The notes under the pieces are model-generated. The model worked only from the letters and a program-made list of their open reading frames with translations. It searched no databases and was not told the DNA's origin. Shown here piece by piece: positions 51,333 through 59,791 of a stretch of DNA of 64,000 bases. This DNA is from Saccharopolyspora shandongensis (GTDB lineage: Bacteria > Actinomycetota > Actinomycetes > Mycobacteriales > Pseudonocardiaceae). The stretch is from the NCBI RefSeq assembly GCF_900106995.1, contig NZ_FNOK01000058.1, positions 1 through 64,000 of the forward strand, in the 5' to 3' direction. A program made the position numbers and the translations under genes. Numbering within the stretch: the stretch's first letter is position 1; each line of letters starts with the position of its first letter.

Positions 51333-52250
51333 GTGACTACCGTCGACGCCAAGGACACCGCCAACAACGCCCGGACCGGCACTGACGGGGTCAAGCGCGG
51401 AATGGCAGAAATGCTCAAGGGTGGCGTGATCATGGACGTGGTGACGCCCGAGCAGGCCAAGATCGCCGAGGCCGCCGGTGCGGTCGCGGTGATGGCGCTG
51501 GAGCGGGTGCCCGCCGACATCCGCGTCCAGGGCGGCGTGGCCCGGATGTCCGACCCGGACATGATCGAGGGCATCATCGACGCCGTCTCCATCCCGGTGA
51601 TGGCCAAGGCGCGCATCGGCCACTTCGTCGAGGCGCAGGTCCTCCAGGCGCTGGGCGTGGACTACATCGACGAATCCGAGGTGCTCACCCCGGCCGACGA
51701 GGTCAACCACATCGACAAGTGGGCCTACACCGTGCCGTTCGTGTGCGGCGCGACCAACCTCGGCGAGGCGCTGCGGCGGATCTCCGAGGGCGCGGCGATG
51801 ATCCGTTCCAAGGGCGAGGCCGGCACCGGCAACGTCGTGGAAGCGACCCGGCACATGCGGCAGATCCGGGCCGACATCCGGCGGCTGTCGGTGCTCGGCG
51901 AGGACGAGCTCTACGTCGCGGCGAAGGAGCTGCGCGCCCCGGTGCAGCTGGTCCAGGAGATCGCCAGGACCGGGCAGCTGCCGGTCGTGCTGTTCACCGC
52001 GGGCGGCATCGCGACCCCGGCGGACGCGGCGATGATGCGCCAGCTGGGCGCGGAGGGCGTCTTCGTCGGCTCGGGCATCTTCAAGTCCGGCGACCCGGCG
52101 AAGCGCGCCGAGGCGATCGTCAAGGCGACGACGTTCTACGACGACCCGGACGTGATCGCGAAGGTCTCCCGGGGCCTCGGCGAAGCGATGGTCGGCATCA
52201 ACCTCGACGACCTCACCGAGCAGCAGCGTTACGCCCAGCGCGGCTGGTGA
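51333..52250 (+). CDS. pdxS: Pyridoxal 5'-phosphate synthase subunit PdxS
   Basis: This 305-residue TIM-barrel subunit makes PLP from ribose 5-phosphate, glyceraldehyde 3-phosphate and ammonia from PdxT. The signature GGVIMDVVTPEQAKIAEAAG near 31-49, the Schiff-base lysine in PVMAKARIGHFVEAQ, and RSKGEAGTGNVVEATRHMR are all intact. The length is normal. GTG at 51333 has AGGAAGG upstream. PdxR-like boxes precede it. PdxT is encoded 1.8 kb downstream, with azlCD and a regulator between them, so the two subunits are in separate transcripts here. Confidence 0.97.
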   Translation: MTTVDAKDTANNARTGTDGVKRGMAEMLKGGVIMDVVTPEQAKIAEAAGAVAVMALERVPADIRVQGGVARMSDPDMIEGIIDAVSIPVMAKARIGHFVEAQVLQALGVDYIDESEVLTPADEVNHIDKWAYTVPFVCGATNLGEALRRISEGAAMIRSKGEAGTGNVVEATRHMRQIRADIRRLSVLGEDELYVAAKELRAPVQLVQEIARTGQLPVVLFTAGGIATPADAAMMRQLGAEGVFVGSGIFKSGDPAKRAEAIVKATTFYDDPDVIAKVSRGLGEAMVGINLDDLTEQQRYAQRGW

Positions 52251-52283
52251 CCCCGGTGCGGCCGGGGCGTCTCCGGCCGCAGG

Positions 52284-52856
52284 TCAGGCGTGCTCCATGA
52301 CGAGGACCGCCCGGGTGCCCGGTTCGAGGGCTTCGTAGACGTGGGGCACGTCGCCGGAGAAGGAGACGTAGTCGCCGACCTCGAGCTCCACCGGGTTCTC
52401 CGCCGGGCCTGCCAGCAAGCGTCCGGAGGTGAGGACGACGTGCTCGACGGAGCCCGGGATGTGGGCGTCCGCGTGGCGGACCCCGCCCGGCTCCAGTTCG
52501 AGGACGTAGAGGTCTCGGCGGGCTCCGGAGCGGCCGGAGGACAGCAGCGCCGCGGCGTAGGTCGACTGCTCCGAGCGCACGAGCGGGACTTGTCCGGCCC
52601 GCACGACCCGCACCTGCGGCGTCGGCGGGTCGACGAGCCTGCTGAACGGCACGCCCAGGGCCACGCCCAGCGCCCAGAGCGTTTCCACGCTGGGGTTGCC
52701 GGTGCCGGATTCGAGCTGCGACAGGGTGGATTTCGCGATTCCGGCGCGCCGGGCGAGCTCGGTGAGGGTCAGCCCGGCGCGGTCGCGTTCGCGGCGCAGG
52801 GAGGCGGCGATGGTCTCCAGCGGCGGCGCGGCCGCCGTGTTCTCGGTCTCACTCAT
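52284..52856 (-). CDS. XRE/cupin regulator
   Basis: This 190-residue protein has an N-terminal XRE helix-turn-helix (residues 17-72; LTLTELARRAGIAKSTLSQL) and a C-terminal cupin (about 110-190; LYVLELEPGGVRHADAHIPG then VLTSGRLLAGP). Such HTH-cupin proteins regulate catabolic or export genes in response to small ligands bound in the cupin. It is divergent from azlC with 69 bp between the starts, and is therefore the likely regulator of the branched-chain amino acid exporter azlCD. The start ATG at 52856 lies at the usual place before the helix-turn-helix. Confidence 0.9.
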   Translation of the reverse strand: MSETENTAAAPPLETIAASLRRERDRAGLTLTELARRAGIAKSTLSQLESGTGNPSVETLWALGVALGVPFSRLVDPPTPQVRVVRAGQVPLVRSEQSTYAAALLSSGRSGARRDLYVLELEPGGVRHADAHIPGSVEHVVLTSGRLLAGPAENPVELEVGDYVSFSGDVPHVYEALEPGTRAVLVMEHA

Positions 52857-52925
52857 GCCTGTTCGCTCTGTCGGTCCTTGAATTCGGTTTGACGAACAAC
52901 GCCCTTGGTGTTCAGGATAACGAAC

Positions 52926-53633
52926 GTGAGTACGTTAGAGCGAACGCGAGCGGGATTCTGGCGGGACGCGCTGGTGCGCGACGTGCTGTCGATGGCCCTG
53001 GCGATGGCCATCGTCGGCGCGTCGCTCGGCGCCATCGCGGTGAGCAAGGGCGTGCCGCTGTGGATGATCACGCTGATGGGCGCGGTCGTGTTCGCCGGTG
53101 GCTCGGAGTTCATGGCGGTCGGCCTGGTCGCCGCGGGCGCCGCCCCGGTCACGGCGGTCCTCGGCGGCCTGATGCTCAACGCCCGCCACCTCCCGTTCGG
53201 CATGGCGGTCGGCGGCCTGCTGGACCGCGGCTGGCCGAGCCGGCTGATCGGCAGCCACCTGATGGTCGACGAATCCGTGGCGTTCGCGCTGGCGCAGGAG
53301 ACCACGGCGGAAAAGAAGCGCGCGTACTGGCTGACCGGCATCGCCCTGTACTGCGCCTGGGCGCCCTCGGTGTTCCTCGGTGGGCTGCTCGGTCAGAGCG
53401 TCGGCGATCCGGGGGCGTTCGGCCTGGATGCGGCGATGCCCGCCGCCCTGCTGGCCCTGATCATGCCGTCGCTGCGGGAGTTCCGGACCCTGCGGGCGGT
53501 CGCGGTGGGCGTGTTCGTGGCCTTGGTGACCACCCCGGTGCTGCCCGAGGGTCTGCCGGTGATGGCCGCGCTGGTCGGCCTCGCCGCCGCGCTGCCGCTG
53601 CCGAAGCGACTGGTGGGGGAGGAGACCCGATGA
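52926..53633 (+). CDS. azlC: AzlC-type branched-chain amino acid exporter subunit
   Basis: This 235-residue membrane protein of the AzlC/BrnF family, the large subunit of a two-part exporter, has about five to six spans. Family landmarks are FAGGSEFMAVGLVAAG near 57 and LMLNARHLPFGMAVGGLLD near 85. The GTG at 52926 has AGGA nine bases upstream; another GTG at 52905 is less likely. The stop overlaps the azlD start (ATGA). It exports branched-chain amino acids or analogues, possibly methionine, as in BrnFE, by inference. Confidence 0.92.
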   Translation: MSTLERTRAGFWRDALVRDVLSMALAMAIVGASLGAIAVSKGVPLWMITLMGAVVFAGGSEFMAVGLVAAGAAPVTAVLGGLMLNARHLPFGMAVGGLLDRGWPSRLIGSHLMVDESVAFALAQETTAEKKRAYWLTGIALYCAWAPSVFLGGLLGQSVGDPGAFGLDAAMPAALLALIMPSLREFRTLRAVAVGVFVALVTTPVLPEGLPVMAALVGLAAALPLPKRLVGEETR

Positions 53634-53941
53634 CACTCGGCGTGATCTTCGCGCTGGCCGCCGGCACCTACGCCATGCGGCTGGCCGGCCCGCTGCTGCG
53701 CGGCCGGATCCAGATCTCCGAGCGGGTGGAGCAGCTGCTGTCGATCGCCGCGATCGTGCTGCTCGGCGCGTTCGTCGCCACCAGCACCGCGTTCGAGTCC
53801 GGCGGCTTCGCCGGCTGGGCCCGCTTCGCGGGCGTCGCGGTCGGCGGCGTGCTGGCCTGGCGGCGGGCGCCGTTCGTGCTGGTGGTGGCCGCCGCGGCGG
53901 CCACCACGGCCCTGCTGCGCCTCACCGGCCTGGCGGGGTAG
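53630..53941 (+). CDS. azlD: AzlD-type branched-chain amino acid exporter subunit
   Basis: This 103-residue small subunit has about three to four hydrophobic segments (VIFALAAGTYAMRLAGPLL, IAAIVLLGAFVATSTAF, APFVLVVAAAAATTALLRL). The start ATG overlaps the azlC stop by four bases, which indicates translational coupling for balanced AzlC-AzlD expression. The gene ends 75 bp before pdxT, so the two may be read through together. Confidence 0.9.
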   Translation: MTLGVIFALAAGTYAMRLAGPLLRGRIQISERVEQLLSIAAIVLLGAFVATSTAFESGGFAGWARFAGVAVGGVLAWRRAPFVLVVAAAAATTALLRLTGLAG

Positions 53942-54016
53942 GTCGGAACTGCCGGGCGCTCGCGGGCGGCGCATCCCGGCTTCGGTTGTGGACGGAAGTG
54001 CAGGAGAATCGGAACC

Positions 54017-54685
54017 GTGACGAAACCCGTGATCGGAGTCCTCGCTCTGCAAGGCGGCGTCGCCGAGCACCTGGCCGCGCTGGAGCGCAGCGGGGCCGAC
54101 GCCCGGCCGGTCCGCCGAGCGGAGGAGCTGGCGGCGGTGCAGGGCATCGTGCTGCCGGGCGGCGAGTCGACCACCATGACCCGCCTGCTCGACACCTTCG
54201 AGCTCTACGAGCCGCTGCGCGAACGCCTCGCGGCGGGCCTGCCCGCGTACGGCTCGTGCGCCGGGATGATCATGTTGTCCCGCGAGGTGGTCGGCGAGGA
54301 CCGGGAACTGCCGGCGGTCCGCCCGCTGGGTGCGCTGGACGTCGTCGTGCGGCGCAACGCCTTCGGCAGGCAGGTCGATTCCTTCGAAACCGACCTGGAA
54401 TTCGCCGGCATTCCGGACGGCCCGGTACACGCGGTGTTCATCCGCGCACCGTGGGTCGAGAAGGTCGGTGCGGACGTCCAAGTGCTGGCCGAGGTGCCCG
54501 GCACGGCCCCCGATGACCCGGACGCCACCGGGCGGGATGCGGCCGCCGGTAGGATCGTCGCGGTTCAGCAGGGACCGGTGCTCGCCACCGCTTTCCATCC
54601 GGAGCTGGTCGGCGGCGACGAGCGCGTGCACCGCTATTTCGTACAGATCGTCCGCGCGCGGCTCGGTTCCGCGGCGCAGGCGTAG
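54017..54685 (+). CDS. pdxT: Pyridoxal 5'-phosphate synthase glutaminase subunit PdxT
   Basis: This 222-residue class I glutaminase supplies ammonia to PdxS. GGESTTMTRLLD near 47, the catalytic Cys in YGSCAGMIML near 79 and the His-Glu pair in TAFHPELVGGD near 195 are complete, so it should be active. The GTG at 54017 is used. It is separated from pdxS by azlCD and the regulator, but it is read in the same direction, and yebC follows 15 bp later. Confidence 0.97.
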   Translation: MTKPVIGVLALQGGVAEHLAALERSGADARPVRRAEELAAVQGIVLPGGESTTMTRLLDTFELYEPLRERLAAGLPAYGSCAGMIMLSREVVGEDRELPAVRPLGALDVVVRRNAFGRQVDSFETDLEFAGIPDGPVHAVFIRAPWVEKVGADVQVLAEVPGTAPDDPDATGRDAAAGRIVAVQQGPVLATAFHPELVGGDERVHRYFVQIVRARLGSAAQA

Positions 54686-54700
54686 AAAGACGGAGGAGAG

Positions 54701-55453
54701 ATGAGCGGCCACTCCAAGTGGGCCACCACCAAGCACAAGAAGGCCGCCGTCGACGCCAAGCGCGGCAAGCTCTTCGCGAAGCTGATCAAGAACATCGAGG
54801 TTGCCGCCCGTACCGGCGGGGGCGATCCCGAGGGCAACCCGACCCTGTACGACGCCATCCAGAAGGCGCGCAAGAACTCGGTCCCGATGGACAACATCGA
54901 GCGCGCCCGCAAGCGCGGCGCCGGGGAAGAGGCCGGCGGCGCCGACTGGCAGACGATCATGTACGAGGGCTACGGCCCCAACGGCGTCGCAGTGCTGGTG
55001 GAGTGCCTGACCGACAACCGCAACCGCGCCGCGGGCGAGGTGCGCACCGCGATGACCCGCAACGGCGGCTCGATGGCCGACGCGGGCTCGGTGTCCTACA
55101 TGTTCAACCGCAAGGGCGTCGTGCTGCTGCCGAAGAACGGGCTCAGCGAGGACGACGTGCTCTCTGCGGTGCTGGAAGCAGGTGCCGAGGAGATCAACGA
55201 CCTCGGTGACAGCTACGAGATCCTGGCCGACCCGACCGACCTGGTCGAGGTGCGCAAGGCGCTGCAGGCGGCGGGCATCGAGTACGACTCGGCGGAGGCG
55301 AACTTCCTGGCCTCGGTCAACGTCGAGCTCGACGCCGACGCGGCCCGCAAGATCTTCAAGCTGATCGACGCCCTCGAGGACTGCGACGACGTGCAGAACG
55401 TCTTCGCCAACTTCGACGTGTCGGACGCGGTGCTCGAAGAGGTCAACGCGTAA
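54701..55453 (+). CDS. yebC: YebC/PmpR-family protein
   Basis: This 250-residue protein has the complete TACO1/YebC fold. The start SGHSKWATTKHKKAAVDAKR and the segment LFAKLIKNIEVAARTGGGDP are diagnostic. YebC proteins act on translation of proline-rich stretches at ribosomes and were earlier described as transcription regulators. Its ATG follows GGAGGAG at 7 bp spacing. It is probably co-transcribed with pdxT and ends at a strong hairpin. Confidence 0.97.
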   Translation: MSGHSKWATTKHKKAAVDAKRGKLFAKLIKNIEVAARTGGGDPEGNPTLYDAIQKARKNSVPMDNIERARKRGAGEEAGGADWQTIMYEGYGPNGVAVLVECLTDNRNRAAGEVRTAMTRNGGSMADAGSVSYMFNRKGVVLLPKNGLSEDDVLSAVLEAGAEEINDLGDSYEILADPTDLVEVRKALQAAGIEYDSAEANFLASVNVELDADAARKIFKLIDALEDCDDVQNVFANFDVSDAVLEEVNA

Positions 55454-55494
55454 CCCGTGCGAGCGGCGGCATCGCCACCGCCCGTGATCGATGG

Positions 55495-55527
55495 AGCGAC
55501 CGGCCCCCAAGTTGGGGGCCGGTCGCT
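55495..55527 (+). terminator. Terminator of yebC
   Basis: A perfect 14-bp stem (AGCGACCGGCCCCC) with a 5-nt loop, followed by TTCG, lies 41 bp after yebC. Confidence 0.8.
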
Positions 55528-55647
55528 TTCGTCGGCCAGGGGAGCCGGCCGACACGCGGCGTGCTCGGGTCACTCCTGCGGGTGTCCACAGTGGCCGCGA
55601 CCCGGGTGGCGGCGGGAGCCGATCTGTGCCGCAGGCAGAATGGCGCC

Positions 55648-56148
55648 GTGGTCGACACGGATGAGGCTCTGCGCAAGTGGATGGTGAACACCGCGGACAA
55701 GCACGGGGCCGCGGTGATGCACGTGGCGGGCGACGACATCGGCGCGGCGTACGCGTTCTCGGTCGGCGCGTGGCGACGCTTCGGCAAACCCGAGGTCGTC
55801 GTGATCGGTCTGCCCAAGGAGGTCGCGCACGCGGTGGTCAACACCTACGTGCAGCGGGTCGGCGACGGCGAGCGGTTCCAGCCGGGGCAGCTCTACGACG
55901 GCTTCCTGCAGGGCTGCCCGGTGACCTTCGAGAAGGTCGCGCTGCAGCACTACCCGGAGTACCTGGGCAGCGCGTTCCTGGTCTACAACGGGCCGGACTT
56001 CCCGGCGGTGCAGCTGATCGCCTCCAGCCCGGACGGCGGCAAGTTCCCGTGGCAGCCCGACGCGCCGGGCGGCTTCCGCGAGTACCAGCCGGTCCTGACC
56101 GACAGCGGCCTCCCGGAATCCTGGACGCCCGGGACCGACGGCCCCTGA
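55648..56148 (+). CDS. DUF4262 domain protein
   Basis: This 166-residue soluble protein belongs to the DUF4262 family, found singly in many actinomycetes and of unknown function. The pattern is visible in YAFSVGAWRRFGKPEVVVIG near 35-55, VNTYVQRVGDGERFQPGQLY near 65-85 and AFLVYNGPDFPAVQLIA near 110. The GTG at 55648 was chosen because the sequence upstream in frame is non-coding and near the yebC terminator; the Shine-Dalgarno is weak. It lies between yebC and the ruvCAB unit and has no visible functional link to either. Confidence 0.8.
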   Translation: MVDTDEALRKWMVNTADKHGAAVMHVAGDDIGAAYAFSVGAWRRFGKPEVVVIGLPKEVAHAVVNTYVQRVGDGERFQPGQLYDGFLQGCPVTFEKVALQHYPEYLGSAFLVYNGPDFPAVQLIASSPDGGKFPWQPDAPGGFREYQPVLTDSGLPESWTPGTDGP

Positions 56149-56268
56149 CCGGCGACGGCGCCTCGGGGCGGCGACGTCCACCCGATGGCTGATTTCTCGC
56201 GATCTGACCCGGTCGGGTGAGGCGCGTGCGTGTCGGTGTGGTCGCGGGCGGCGGCGGTTCGATAGGGT

Positions 56269-56284
56269 TCGAACGAATGTTCAT
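56269..56284. promoter_or_regulatory. LexA (SOS) box upstream of ruvC
   Basis: TCGAACGAATGTTCAT matches the actinobacterial SOS box TCGAAC-N4-GTTCGA at 11 of 12 defined positions, ending 22 bp before the ruvC start. LexA control of ruvC is known in mycobacteria. Confidence 0.75.
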
Positions 56285-56305
56285 CAGGCGGGAGCAGGTG
56301 GCGTC

Positions 56306-56878
56306 GTGCGCGTGCTGGGAGTCGACCCCGGGCTGACCCGCTGCGGCCTCGGCGTGGTCGACGGCGGTCGCGGCCGCGAGGTCGCCTGCGTCGCGGTCGG
56401 CGTGGCGCGCACCCCGCCGGAGGACGAGCTGTCCAGCCGGCTGCTGGCGGTGTCCGAAGTGGTGGAGCAGTGGCTGGACGCGCACCGCCCCGAGGTGGTG
56501 GCGATCGAGCGGGTCTTCAGCCAGCACAACGTGCGCACCGTGATGGGCACCGCGCAGGTCTCGGGCGTCGTGGCGCTGGCGGCCGCCCGCCGCAAGCTGC
56601 CGGTCGCCTTCCACACGCCCAGCGAGGTCAAGGCCGCCGTCAGCGGTTCCGGCCGCGCCGACAAGCGCCAGGTCACCATGATGATCACCAAGATCCTCGG
56701 GCTGGCCGAAGCGCCCAAGCCGGCCGACGCCGCCGACGCGCTGGCGCTCGCGGTCTGCCACATCTGGCGCGCCCCGATGGCCGCCCGGCTCGCCGAGGCG
56801 GAGGCCAGGGCGGCCGAGCTCGCCCGGAACCACCGCGCCAGGCTGAAGGCCGCCGCGCAAGCCACTCGGAGATCGTGA
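56306..56878 (+). CDS. ruvC: Holliday junction endonuclease RuvC
   Basis: This 190-residue nuclease resolves Holliday junctions in homologous recombination. Its acidic site is intact: Asp in RVLGVDPGLTRCG at residue 7, Glu in AIERVFSQHN near 70, and Asp residues in KPADAADALALAVCH near 145. GTG at 56306 is used. A LexA box lies just upstream, so the gene should be induced by DNA damage. ruvA follows 139 bp later, with ruvB 10 bp after that. Confidence 0.97.
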   Translation: MRVLGVDPGLTRCGLGVVDGGRGREVACVAVGVARTPPEDELSSRLLAVSEVVEQWLDAHRPEVVAIERVFSQHNVRTVMGTAQVSGVVALAAARRKLPVAFHTPSEVKAAVSGSGRADKRQVTMMITKILGLAEAPKPADAADALALAVCHIWRAPMAARLAEAEARAAELARNHRARLKAAAQATRRS

Positions 56879-57017
56879 TGTTCGTCCTGACGCGACGAAG
56901 CCGCTTGGCCCCCGTGGGCAAGGTGGACCACCGGCGGGTTCTCAGACGTCATCTGAGGTTCCGCTACGCAAATTGAGCCCGTGAACAGGCTTTGACCCGA
57001 ACAGGAAGGGTTTCCCG

Positions 57018-57617
57018 ATGATCTCCACGGTCCGGGGTCCGGTGCTGTCCATCGGGCTGGACCACGCCGTGATCGAAGTCGGCGGCGTGGGCATGGCGGT
57101 GCACGCCACCCCGGTGACGCTGGCCGTCCTGCGCCGCGGCGAGGAAGCGCGGCTGTGGACGTCGCTGATCGTGCGCGAGGACTCGCTGACGCTCTACGGC
57201 TTCACCGACGCCGAGGCCCGCGACCTCTTCGTGCTGCTGCAGACGGCCTCCGGGGTCGGCCCGCGGCTCGCGCTGGCCACCCTCGCGGTGCTCGCGCCAG
57301 ACCAGCTCTGCCACGCGCTGGCCGACGGCAACCTGACGGTGCTCACCCAGGTGCCCGGCATCGGCAAGAAGAGCGCGGAGCGGCTGATCCTGGAGCTGCG
57401 CGACAAGGTCGGCGTGGTGGCCGGGGCCACGGCCGGACCGGCTGCCACGGCGGATCGCGGCCGGGTGCGCTCCGAGGTCTCCGAGGCGCTGGTGGGGCTG
57501 GGCTTCTCGGCGAAGCAGGCCGAGCAGAGCGTCGAGGCGGTGCTGGCCGCCGGCAACGGCGACCTGGAAACCTCGGCGGTGCTGCGCAAGGCGCTGGCCA
57601 CGCTGGGCCCGAAGTGA
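57018..57617 (+). CDS. ruvA: Holliday junction DNA-binding protein RuvA
   Basis: This 199-residue subunit forms the tetramer that binds the crossover and guides RuvB. The N-terminal OB fold starts at MISTVRGPVLSIGLDHAVIE, with two helix-hairpin-helix motifs near 70-125 (ASGVGPRLALATLA and VPGIGKKSAERLILEL) and the C-terminal RuvB-contacting domain (VSEALVGLGFSAKQAEQSV). The ATG has AGGAAGG about 8 bp upstream. ruvB starts 10 bp after its stop. Confidence 0.97.
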   Translation: MISTVRGPVLSIGLDHAVIEVGGVGMAVHATPVTLAVLRRGEEARLWTSLIVREDSLTLYGFTDAEARDLFVLLQTASGVGPRLALATLAVLAPDQLCHALADGNLTVLTQVPGIGKKSAERLILELRDKVGVVAGATAGPAATADRGRVRSEVSEALVGLGFSAKQAEQSVEAVLAAGNGDLETSAVLRKALATLGPK

Positions 57618-57627
57618 GGCCGGCCTG

Positions 57628-58698
57628 ATGCACGAGGACAACGACGACTGGCCGCCGTCCGGTGACGGCGTCGCCCTGACCCCGCAGCAGGACCTGGGCG
57701 ATCAGGACGTCGAGACGACGCTGCGCCCGCGCAAGCTGAGCGAGTTCGTGGGCCAGGCCCGCGTGCGCGAGCAACTGGAGCTGGTCCTGCACGGCGCGCT
57801 CAAGCGCGGCGAACAGCCCGACCACGTGCTGTTCTCCGGCCCGCCCGGGCTGGGCAAGACCAGCCTGTCGATGATCATGGCGACGGAGCTGGGCGCCTCG
57901 ATCCGGGTCACCTCCGGCCCGGCGCTGGAACGCCCCGGCGACCTGGCGGCGATGCTGTCCAACCTCGCCGAGGGCGACGTGCTGTTCATCGACGAGATCC
58001 ACCGGATCGCCCGGCCCGCCGAGGAGATGCTCTACCTGGCGATGGAGGACTACCGGGTGGACATCGTGGTCGGCAAGGGGCCGGGGGCGACCAGCATCCC
58101 GCTGGAGCTGGCCCCGTTCACGTTGGTCGGGGCCACCACCCGGTCCGGCGCGCTGACCGGCCCGCTGCGCGACCGGTTCGGCTTCACCGCGCACATGGAG
58201 TTCTACTCCGCGGCGGAGCTGGAGCTGGTGGTGCGCCGCTCGGCCGGGATCCTGGGCGTGGAACTGCGCGACGACGGGGCGACCGAGATCGCCCGCCGGT
58301 CCCGCGGCACGCCGCGGATCGCCAACCGGCTGCTGCGGCGGGTCCGCGACTTCGCGGAGGTGCGCGCGGACGGTGTGGTCGACCGCGAGGTCGCGCGCGC
58401 CGCGCTGGCCGTCTACGACGTCGACGAGATGGGCCTGGACCGGCTGGACCGGGCCGTGCTCGCCGCGCTGGTCAAGTCCTTCCACGGTGGCCCGGTGGGG
58501 ATCTCGACGCTGGCGGTCGCGGTCGGCGAGGAGCCGAGCACGGTCGAGGAGGTCTGCGAGCCCTACCTGGTGCGCGCGGGCATGATCGCCCGCACCCCGC
58601 GCGGCCGGGTCGCGACGGTCGCCGCGTGGCAGCACGTGGGCCTCACGCCGCCGGAGCACGCGCCCGGCGAGGCGCAGACCGACCTCTTCGCCGAGTGA
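57628..58698 (+). CDS. ruvB: Holliday junction ATPase RuvB
   Basis: This 356-residue AAA+ motor drives branch migration with RuvA. Walker A is FSGPPGLGKTSLSM near 69, Walker B is LFIDEIHR near 122, and the beta-hairpin and sensor regions (GATTRSGALTGPLRDRFGF) are intact. The C-terminal winged helix (HGGPVGISTLAVAVGEEPST) binds DNA. ATG at 57628 lies 10 bp after ruvA. The gene is normal in length, and the whole ruvCAB set is complete. Confidence 0.98.
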   Translation: MHEDNDDWPPSGDGVALTPQQDLGDQDVETTLRPRKLSEFVGQARVREQLELVLHGALKRGEQPDHVLFSGPPGLGKTSLSMIMATELGASIRVTSGPALERPGDLAAMLSNLAEGDVLFIDEIHRIARPAEEMLYLAMEDYRVDIVVGKGPGATSIPLELAPFTLVGATTRSGALTGPLRDRFGFTAHMEFYSAAELELVVRRSAGILGVELRDDGATEIARRSRGTPRIANRLLRRVRDFAEVRADGVVDREVARAALAVYDVDEMGLDRLDRAVLAALVKSFHGGPVGISTLAVAVGEEPSTVEEVCEPYLVRAGMIARTPRGRVATVAAWQHVGLTPPEHAPGEAQTDLFAE

Positions 58699-59024
58699 TC
58701 CAATAGTGACAAATCGCCGATACTGTGTGCCTCGCCCAGCCATCGGCTCGCAGCCGGGGTGCTGGTCCGTGCTTGCGGCGTGACGTTATCCTCCTCACGT
58801 CCCGCTCGGTGTGGTGAGCCGCGCGAGGCGGCACCGCCGAACGGGTGGTGTGCCGCGCGGCAGGCACGAACCGCGCCCCGCGCGAGAGCGGGGAGACTCT
58901 CCTGGTTCCCAGCGGGAGAGGACGTCGACCCGAGTTGACCTGGCACACTGGGGCAGAACATCCGAACAATTCGGGCGCAGTACTGCGAGGGCTGGGCCCC
59001 GAAGCGTCCGCTGAACGGAGCACG

Positions 59025-59417
59025 ATGGACCTCCAATCCCTGATTCTTCCGCTGCTGATCGTCCTGCTGGCGGTGCCGCTGTTCCTGCAGGCCCGCAAGC
59101 AGAAACGCGCCGTGGCCGAGCAGCAGAAGCTGCAGAACTCGATCGAGCCGGGCGACAAGGTGATGACCACCTCCGGCGTGTTCGGCAAGGTCGTCGCCAC
59201 CAGCGACGACTCCATCGACCTGGAGCTCGCCCCGGGCATGACCACGACCTGGGTGCGCGCCGCGGTCCGCGAGAAGGTCGTCACCGACAGCGCCCCGGCC
59301 GCCGAGCCGGCGGAGTCGACCGAGTCGACGAAGACCGAGGAGGCCACGGCCGAGGCCGTGGTCCCCGAGTCGAAGGCCGAGATCGCCGAGCCGATCGAGA
59401 AGCAGAAGACCAACTGA
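59025..59417 (+). CDS. yajC: Preprotein translocase subunit YajC
   Basis: This 130-residue accessory subunit of the SecDF-YajC complex has a single N-terminal membrane span (LILPLLIVLLAVPLFLQARK), a soluble domain with IEPGDKVMTTSGVFGKVVAT, and an acidic, Glu/Ala-rich C-terminal tail. The ATG at 59025 follows GGAG. The 326-bp space after ruvB holds no other supported gene; TTGACC near 58935 may be part of its promoter. secD follows after 374 bp and two hairpins. Confidence 0.93.
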   Translation: MDLQSLILPLLIVLLAVPLFLQARKQKRAVAEQQKLQNSIEPGDKVMTTSGVFGKVVATSDDSIDLELAPGMTTTWVRAAVREKVVTDSAPAAEPAESTESTKTEEATAEAVVPESKAEIAEPIEKQKTN

Positions 59418-59437
59418 CAGCAGGCGCAACGCCTCCC

Positions 59438-59518
59438 CCGGGCGCCGAAGGGCGCCCGGCGGGCGGGGTTCGTCGCCGCCAGGTCGCGACGCGGGCACCG
59501 GGTTTCCGGGCCCGCGTC
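59438..59518. terminator. Two hairpins between yajC and secD
   Basis: CCGGGCGCC/GGCGCCCGG (59438-59459) is a 9-bp stem with a 4-nt loop, and GACGCGGG/CCCGCGTC (59488-59518) is an 8-bp stem with additional CCGG pairing inside. Neither has a T-run. Together they separate yajC from secD and may reduce read-through. 59519-59725 holds nothing else that I can support. Confidence 0.5.
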
Positions 59519-59725
59519 CGTGCGTAGTCGTAGATCAACGCACGGTTGCCACCCGGATCGCCGGAGTCCGCGCCCGGCCTGTCAGACTGAAGTGAAGGAA
59601 TTCGGCGAATCGCCACCGATGGTGGCGAAGATCGCCAACAGATCGCGCCGATCGGGGAACCTGGCGAGCCCGGCTGTAGGTTGGCGTCGAGCGGCGGAAC
59701 CGCTCGCCGCAGCTTGCGCAGTTCG

Positions 59726-59740
59726 GTAGGCGACGCCTAC
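59726..59740. promoter_or_regulatory. Palindrome upstream of secD
   Basis: GTAGGCGACGCCTAC is a near-perfect palindrome with a one-base centre, extended by GTTCG/CGAAC on either side. It lies 51 bp before the secD start and could be an operator. No regulator is evident. Confidence 0.35.
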
Positions 59741-59791
59741 GCGAACCGACCGCGCACCTGATACGGAACGTGGACAGGAGACTGACGCACC

